NCBI GenBank assembly: GCA_002839675.1
Contig: PGYM01000001.1
Span: 362,683 to 426,682, forward strand
Direction: 5' to 3'
Source: Methanomicrobiales archaeon HGW-Methanomicrobiales-1
Lineage (GTDB): Archaea > Halobacteriota > Methanomicrobia > Methanomicrobiales > Methanospirillaceae
DNA: 64,000 nt
The notes under the pieces are model-generated. The model searched no databases, was not told the origin of the DNA, and worked only from the letters and a program-made list of their open reading frames with translations. Of the stretch, positions 61,121 through 64,000 are shown in pieces. The position numbers and the translations under genes are program-made. Numbering within the stretch: position 1 is the first letter of the stretch; each line of letters starts with the position of its first letter.

Positions 61121-61624
61121 TCACGCCAGTGCCGGCACGCTGTCTGCCCACGCCTCCACCTTTTTCCGGATCGCGTCGTCCGTGTAGGATGAGACCGTGA
61201 TCCGGTTGCGGGCAAGACTTACGAAATAGAGTTCGCCCGAAGGGTCATGGCATTTCAGCGTAACGGAGAAGAGATCGGCTTCCCTGAGGTGCTTTACCTT
61301 TCCGCGGTGAGCGGCGATGTTGGACATGTTCGTGATCATGGATGCGCTGCCGGTTTCATAGCCTTCAAGGGAGTCGTACACTTCCGAGCTGGTGCCCACC
61401 TGTTTATCGTTCGTATCAAGATACACGAACTTTGCCGTGTACCGTTCGCGCACCGGCATGACCGGTTGGAAGTTTCTCCTTTGGGCGCGGTATGACGTGC
61501 ACCCAAGCGGGTTTCCGACTCGCAGCGCTTTGACAACTGCGGCGAATGCAGCACTGTCCGGGAACGGGTGTTTCAGTATTCGCGATGCGCTCTTGGATCC
61601 GGGTTGTGAACGGAAATGTGTCAA
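61121..61624 (-). CDS. Hypothetical protein, TTG start
   Basis: A 167-residue protein not recognised. It has FPDSAAFAAVVKALRVGNPL, a basic RERYTAKFVYLDTNDK, a strand-rich HLREADLFSVTLKCHDPSGE and a final RKKVEAWADSVPALA helix. A TTG start at 61624 has CAGGAG 7 bases upstream, which decides for it. The alternating strand and helix pattern is like a small alpha/beta sensor domain, but no family can be named. Confidence 0.6.
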   Translation of the reverse strand: MTHFRSQPGSKSASRILKHPFPDSAAFAAVVKALRVGNPLGCTSYRAQRRNFQPVMPVRERYTAKFVYLDTNDKQVGTSSEVYDSLEGYETGSASMITNMSNIAAHRGKVKHLREADLFSVTLKCHDPSGELYFVSLARNRITVSSYTDDAIRKKVEAWADSVPALA

Positions 61625-61735
61625 GGATATCTCCTGCCCTCTTTTTGGTCCTGCCCCGTGGGAATCGTCCTACTTACAGGATACCTGCGTACGAGAATGA
61701 GCGGGACCGATAAATTCTTGGTGGTCTGGTAAACG

Positions 61736-61931
61736 GCGGAAGTGGGGGGTCACGTGGGTACAAAATGCAAAGCTGCTCATGGTCACGGGAGTTGCAGGTT
61801 TTGCCTGATGTAACCGTAGTCTCTCTCGTTATTTTTCCGTTATTCCGGAGCATCAGCGGGCCATTGGACCCTCCGGTTCGGGTCCTGAAAATGATCGTGT
61901 ACCCACGCGACCCCCCCATGCCCCTTCCGGA
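61736..61931. repeat. G-rich inverted repeat element
   Basis: The left arm (61736-61763) reads CGGAAG, then GGGGGGTCACGTGGGTAC. The right arm (61890-61931), read inverted, is CCGGAAGGGGCATG then GGGGTCGCGTGGGTACA. The arms are about 125 bases apart. A third direct copy GGGGGGGTCGCGTGGGTACA is at 61995-62014. It could be a small non-autonomous mobile element or a strong hairpin; no transposase is near. Confidence 0.6.
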
Positions 61932-61994
61932 ATTTGTGCAAAATTATTGAATTGTTACGTCGCTGATGTGGGTGAACAGGGAGATTTTGTTGTA

Positions 61995-62023
61995 GGGGGG
62001 GTCGCGTGGGTACAGAATGATCA
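61995..62023. repeat. Third G-rich block of the 61.7-62.0 kb repeat set
   Basis: Begins GGGGGGGTCGCGTGGGTACA and continues GAATGATCA. It matches the inverted right arm of the element at 61736-61931 over at least 20 bases, so these two blocks form a second inverted pair about 85 bases apart. Confidence 0.55.
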
Positions 62024-62225
62024 AAGGGGTGTCTTGCATACAATGCGATGAATGCCGGATCAAGGAGGCTCATAGCTTCATACAGGTGATGAGAAGCGGA
62101 AAATCAGATGAGGCGTTTTGCGCGTAGATTTATCGCAATTTTAAAAAGAGGTGTCCGAAGAATGACGATATTTCCAGAATTATCAGAATAAACTTAATTT
62201 TTTGTTTCCGCTAAAAAAAAGAGAA

Positions 62226-62951
62226 TTACTTCCTTGCGATCGTCACATACCCCGAGTGACTCACCGAGGTGGACGGCCGGGTCCCCCGCTTGGACCGCGT
62301 CATCTCCCGCTCGATCAGCTCATGAGTATGCACCTCACGGAACAGCGGGGTCGCTTCATCGACCACAATTGACATCTGCTCTATGAACGGGGTGTAACAC
62401 GCGAGATACCCGCCTGAACGCAGCAGCGTGAACGCGTGCCGCACGTGCTCGGGCTGGATCTGGAGATCGAGGTGCACCACATCATAACTCCCTTCTGCTG
62501 CAAGGAAATCTGCGGCAACTGCTTCCACATTGGTGAGTTTCGACTCGGTGATATTCTTCATCGCGAGCGTGGAGAACTCCGGCCGGACCTCATAGGTCTT
62601 TACGGTATTAGCCACACCGCCAAAGTAGATCGCGGCAATCCCGCTGCCGGTGCCGGCATCGAGCACATCATCATTGTGGTTCATGCCGGTATATGCAATG
62701 ACCAGCCCGATATCTTTCGGGAGCATCGGGGCGCCTGACCGCTTGCCATACGCGAAAAAATCGGTTGGACGTGGGATGCGGATGGTAAACTCTGCACCGC
62801 TATGGGTGGTAATGATATCCCCGCCGGATTTACCGACAATGGATTCGAGCTCGATCTGGCCCTTGTCAGTACCGAGTTTTCCCGGCCCAGCCTTGACCCA
62901 GAATTCCCTGCCCTCGCCTGCGAGCAGAACACGATCGCCCGGCTCAATCAT
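62226..62951 (-). CDS. trmI: tRNA (adenine-N1) methyltransferase TrmI
   Basis: A 241-residue SAM methyltransferase making 1-methyladenosine in archaeal tRNA (positions 57/58). The N-terminal beta barrel has DRVLLAGEGREFWVKAGPGK; then PTDFFAYGKRSGAPMLPKDI, the SAM loop DVLDAGTGSGIAAIYF and VHLDLQIQPEHVRHAF. Its length is normal. It overlaps NAC by 4 bases. Confidence 0.92.
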   Translation of the reverse strand: MIEPGDRVLLAGEGREFWVKAGPGKLGTDKGQIELESIVGKSGGDIITTHSGAEFTIRIPRPTDFFAYGKRSGAPMLPKDIGLVIAYTGMNHNDDVLDAGTGSGIAAIYFGGVANTVKTYEVRPEFSTLAMKNITESKLTNVEAVAADFLAAEGSYDVVHLDLQIQPEHVRHAFTLLRSGGYLACYTPFIEQMSIVVDEATPLFREVHTHELIEREMTRSKRGTRPSTSVSHSGYVTIARK

Positions 62952-63298
62952 GAGCTGGAGAGGCGCATGATCGCTTCAGCGATATCGCCCTTGGTCGCCA
63001 CGAGAGCTTCTTTAGCCCTCTCTTCAGACACGTTTGCCGATGATGCCACCATCGTGATATCCTCTTTTGGGATCTCGGCTGTTGCCGGTTCGAACCGGAT
63101 ATCCCCGGTAACCTGGTACGTGGTGGATCCCTGCATGGTCATCGCAGACACTTCGGCTGAATCGAAGATGTAGTTGCCCTTTGGTGTCTTGATGATAATA
63201 CTCTGCACGTCTTCAATCGGCTCGACATTCATGCCGAGCTTCTTCATCATCGCCTTCATCTGGCGTGGATTGATATTTCCCGGAAGCATCTTTTTCAC
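62948..63298 (-). CDS. nac: Nascent polypeptide-associated complex protein (NAC)
   Basis: A 116-residue ribosome-bound chaperone. It has INPRQMKAMMKKLGMNVEPI, VQSIIIKTPKGNYIFDSAEV and the C-terminal UBA domain (DITMVASSANVSEERAKEAL). GTG 63298 and ATG 63289 are both possible starts. Overlaps the PUA gene by 85 bases. Confidence 0.93.
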   Translation of the reverse strand: MKKMLPGNINPRQMKAMMKKLGMNVEPIEDVQSIIIKTPKGNYIFDSAEVSAMTMQGSTTYQVTGDIRFEPATAEIPKEDITMVASSANVSEERAKEALVATKGDIAEAIMRLSSS

Positions 63299-63767
63299 TA
63301 CCCTGCCGTACTCTTACGGCTACTCCATAATTAAATGCAAGCATCTCTGTGCCTGAAACAACCGCAGCGCCGCAGGCAATCAGGCGATCTTCGCTTGCAA
63401 CGACCATGACGTCATCGCCCGCGCGGATTACCGGGTCGGCTGCGACCACGTGTTTTGCAAACGCATTCTTACCCTTTGCCACGAACTCTGCGACATCATC
63501 CTTGATGACTACCCGGTAGGCCGGGGCCGGCAGGCAGGCCTGGAGGCGTTTTGCGCCTTCGATGCCCAGCGTGAGCCTGCCGTCCGATGCCCGGACGGTT
63601 GCAAGGCGCACCCCGCCAAACCCGATCTGCCGGATACGCCCGGTGGTAGAGTAGATGAACTCGCAGCCTTCGGGAAAGAGTCCCGTTCCTGCCAGCCCGC
63701 CGAACTGGTGATCAGCGATTGCCTGAACCCGCCGCAGCGAACTGTTCTCCGAGTATCCTGTTGACAC
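63213..63767 (-). CDS. PUA-domain protein
   Basis: A 184-residue protein with a short N-terminal domain (RRVQAIADHQFGGLAGTGLF, RIRQIGFGGVRLATVRAS) and a C-terminal PUA RNA-binding domain (KNAFAKHVVAADPVIRAGDD, VMVVASEDRLIACGAAVVSG). It resembles the C-terminal part of archaeal tRNA-guanine transglycosylase-like and related PUA proteins. GTG 63767 with GAGGAG about 10 bases upstream is taken as start. The last 28 residues run into NAC in another frame and are not family-like. Confidence 0.75.
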   Translation of the reverse strand: MSTGYSENSSLRRVQAIADHQFGGLAGTGLFPEGCEFIYSTTGRIRQIGFGGVRLATVRASDGRLTLGIEGAKRLQACLPAPAYRVVIKDDVAEFVAKGKNAFAKHVVAADPVIRAGDDVMVVASEDRLIACGAAVVSGTEMLAFNYGVAVRVRQGSEKDASGKYQSTPDEGDDEEARHECRAD

Positions 63768-64000
63768 GAATAACAAACTCCTCTTCTGCTGATTTCGGGA
63801 TATACGCGCCCGCCGCGATCTTATGGCCCCCGCCCCCGCCGCCGTACTCTGCCGAAGCACAGTTGAGCGCCTGCTGGAGATCGACTCCCCGTTCCACCAC
63901 GCGTTCGGTAGTCCGCATGGACACCTTCGTGAGGTTGGTATCCTCGGGCACCTCGCACATGACCAGGATGGGGATGTTGCTGTTGAGCTTCGAGAGCGCC
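63712..64000 (-). CDS. DHH-family phosphoesterase/RecJ-like protein, C-terminal part
   Basis: The frame continues past the window end, so only about 96 C-terminal residues are seen. MRTTERVVERGVDLQQALNC and the glycine-rich AEYGGGGGGHKIAAGAYIP are the DHHA1 domain of archaeal RecJ/GAN-like single-strand nucleases or nano-RNases. It ends about 55 bases inside the PUA gene. Length and the DHH domain cannot be checked here. Confidence 0.85.
   Translation of the reverse strand, partial: ALSKLNSNIPILVMCEVPEDTNLTKVSMRTTERVVERGVDLQQALNCASAEYGGGGGGHKIAAGAYIPKSAEEEFVIRVNRILGEQFAAAGSGNR

Larger units (their letters stand above)
61625..62225. other. Gene-free region with G-rich inverted repeats
   Basis: About 600 bases between two minus-strand genes. 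No convincing frame is seen. Its main content is three related G-rich blocks described separately. The sequence near 62130-62220 is A/T-rich with a T-run near 62200 and may hold the end of the trmI transcript. Confidence 0.5.

Overview
The window is archaeal and looks like the chromosome of a hydrogenotrophic methanogen of the order Methanomicrobiales, probably Methanoregula or a close relative. The evidence is gene content: archaeal/eukaryal translation genes (S19e, L39e, L31e, L21e, LX, aIF6, aSUI1, NAC, prefoldin, SRP54/FtsY, Rpp21-type RNase P subunit, TrmY, Pus10, Trm1, RpoF), an ether-lipid UbiA prenyltransferase, an HdrA-like flavoprotein and cobyric acid synthase. The genus is inference; no search was run. 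Most genes are GC-rich, closely packed and often overlap by 1-8 bases. TTG and GTG starts with good Shine-Dalgarno sites are used in places.

Region 1 (1-12.8 kb) looks like a surface-appendage and polarity locus. It holds an A24 preflagellin/prepilin-type peptidase next to hisI, a soluble V4R/Cache sensor, and a minus-strand cluster of a DUF2226-like protein, a membrane-anchored roadblock-like protein and MinD. A divergent plus-strand cluster follows: a free roadblock/LC7 protein, a DUF2226-roadblock fusion, a FlaI/TadA-type ATPase with a long disordered N-terminus, and two half-size FlaJ/TadC membrane proteins. Region 2 (12.9-24.7 kb) is housekeeping: aSUI1, CbiP, a sugar nucleotidyltransferase, a CBS-ParB-fold protein that could be a serine kinase, an FKBP-like anchored protein, a thioredoxin, bacterial-type exonuclease VII (xseAB), a CNNM/CorC-like protein, PurN, the RNase P subunit and a CRM-domain protein.

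Region 3 (24.8-41.5 kb) is the conserved translation/SRP superoperon: S19e, PDCD5, PP-loop ATPase, L39e, L31e, aIF6, LX, then PfdA, FtsY, SRP54, TrmY, Pus10, L21e, RpoF, DUF655 and KsgA. It is split between LX and PfdA by about 7 kb of accessory DNA. Going outward from LX this contains a C-terminally damaged LX gene, a hicBA toxin-antitoxin pair enclosed by two nearly identical LX-derived direct repeats, a very AT-rich 696-residue PIN-like protein with no assigned family, a G/C-homopolymer repeat array with a period near 235 bp, a PadR-regulated DrrAB-type ABC exporter and a lipoprotein.

Region 4 (41.7-64 kb) has a HemK2-like methyltransferase, a second ABC exporter, several small unknown proteins, tRNA-Glu(CTC), a DRG-type GTPase, a PAS histidine kinase, Trm1 beside tRNA-Arg(CCT), the lipid prenyltransferase, and a gamma-carbonic-anhydrase/HdrA-like/MtnA operon. 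After these come CoaD, PyrBI, a three-gene nucleotide-sugar cluster, an intergenic G-rich inverted-repeat element, and a minus-strand run of a DHH phosphoesterase (cut by the window edge), PUA protein, NAC and TrmI. I saw no CRISPR array, rRNA, prophage or transposase.
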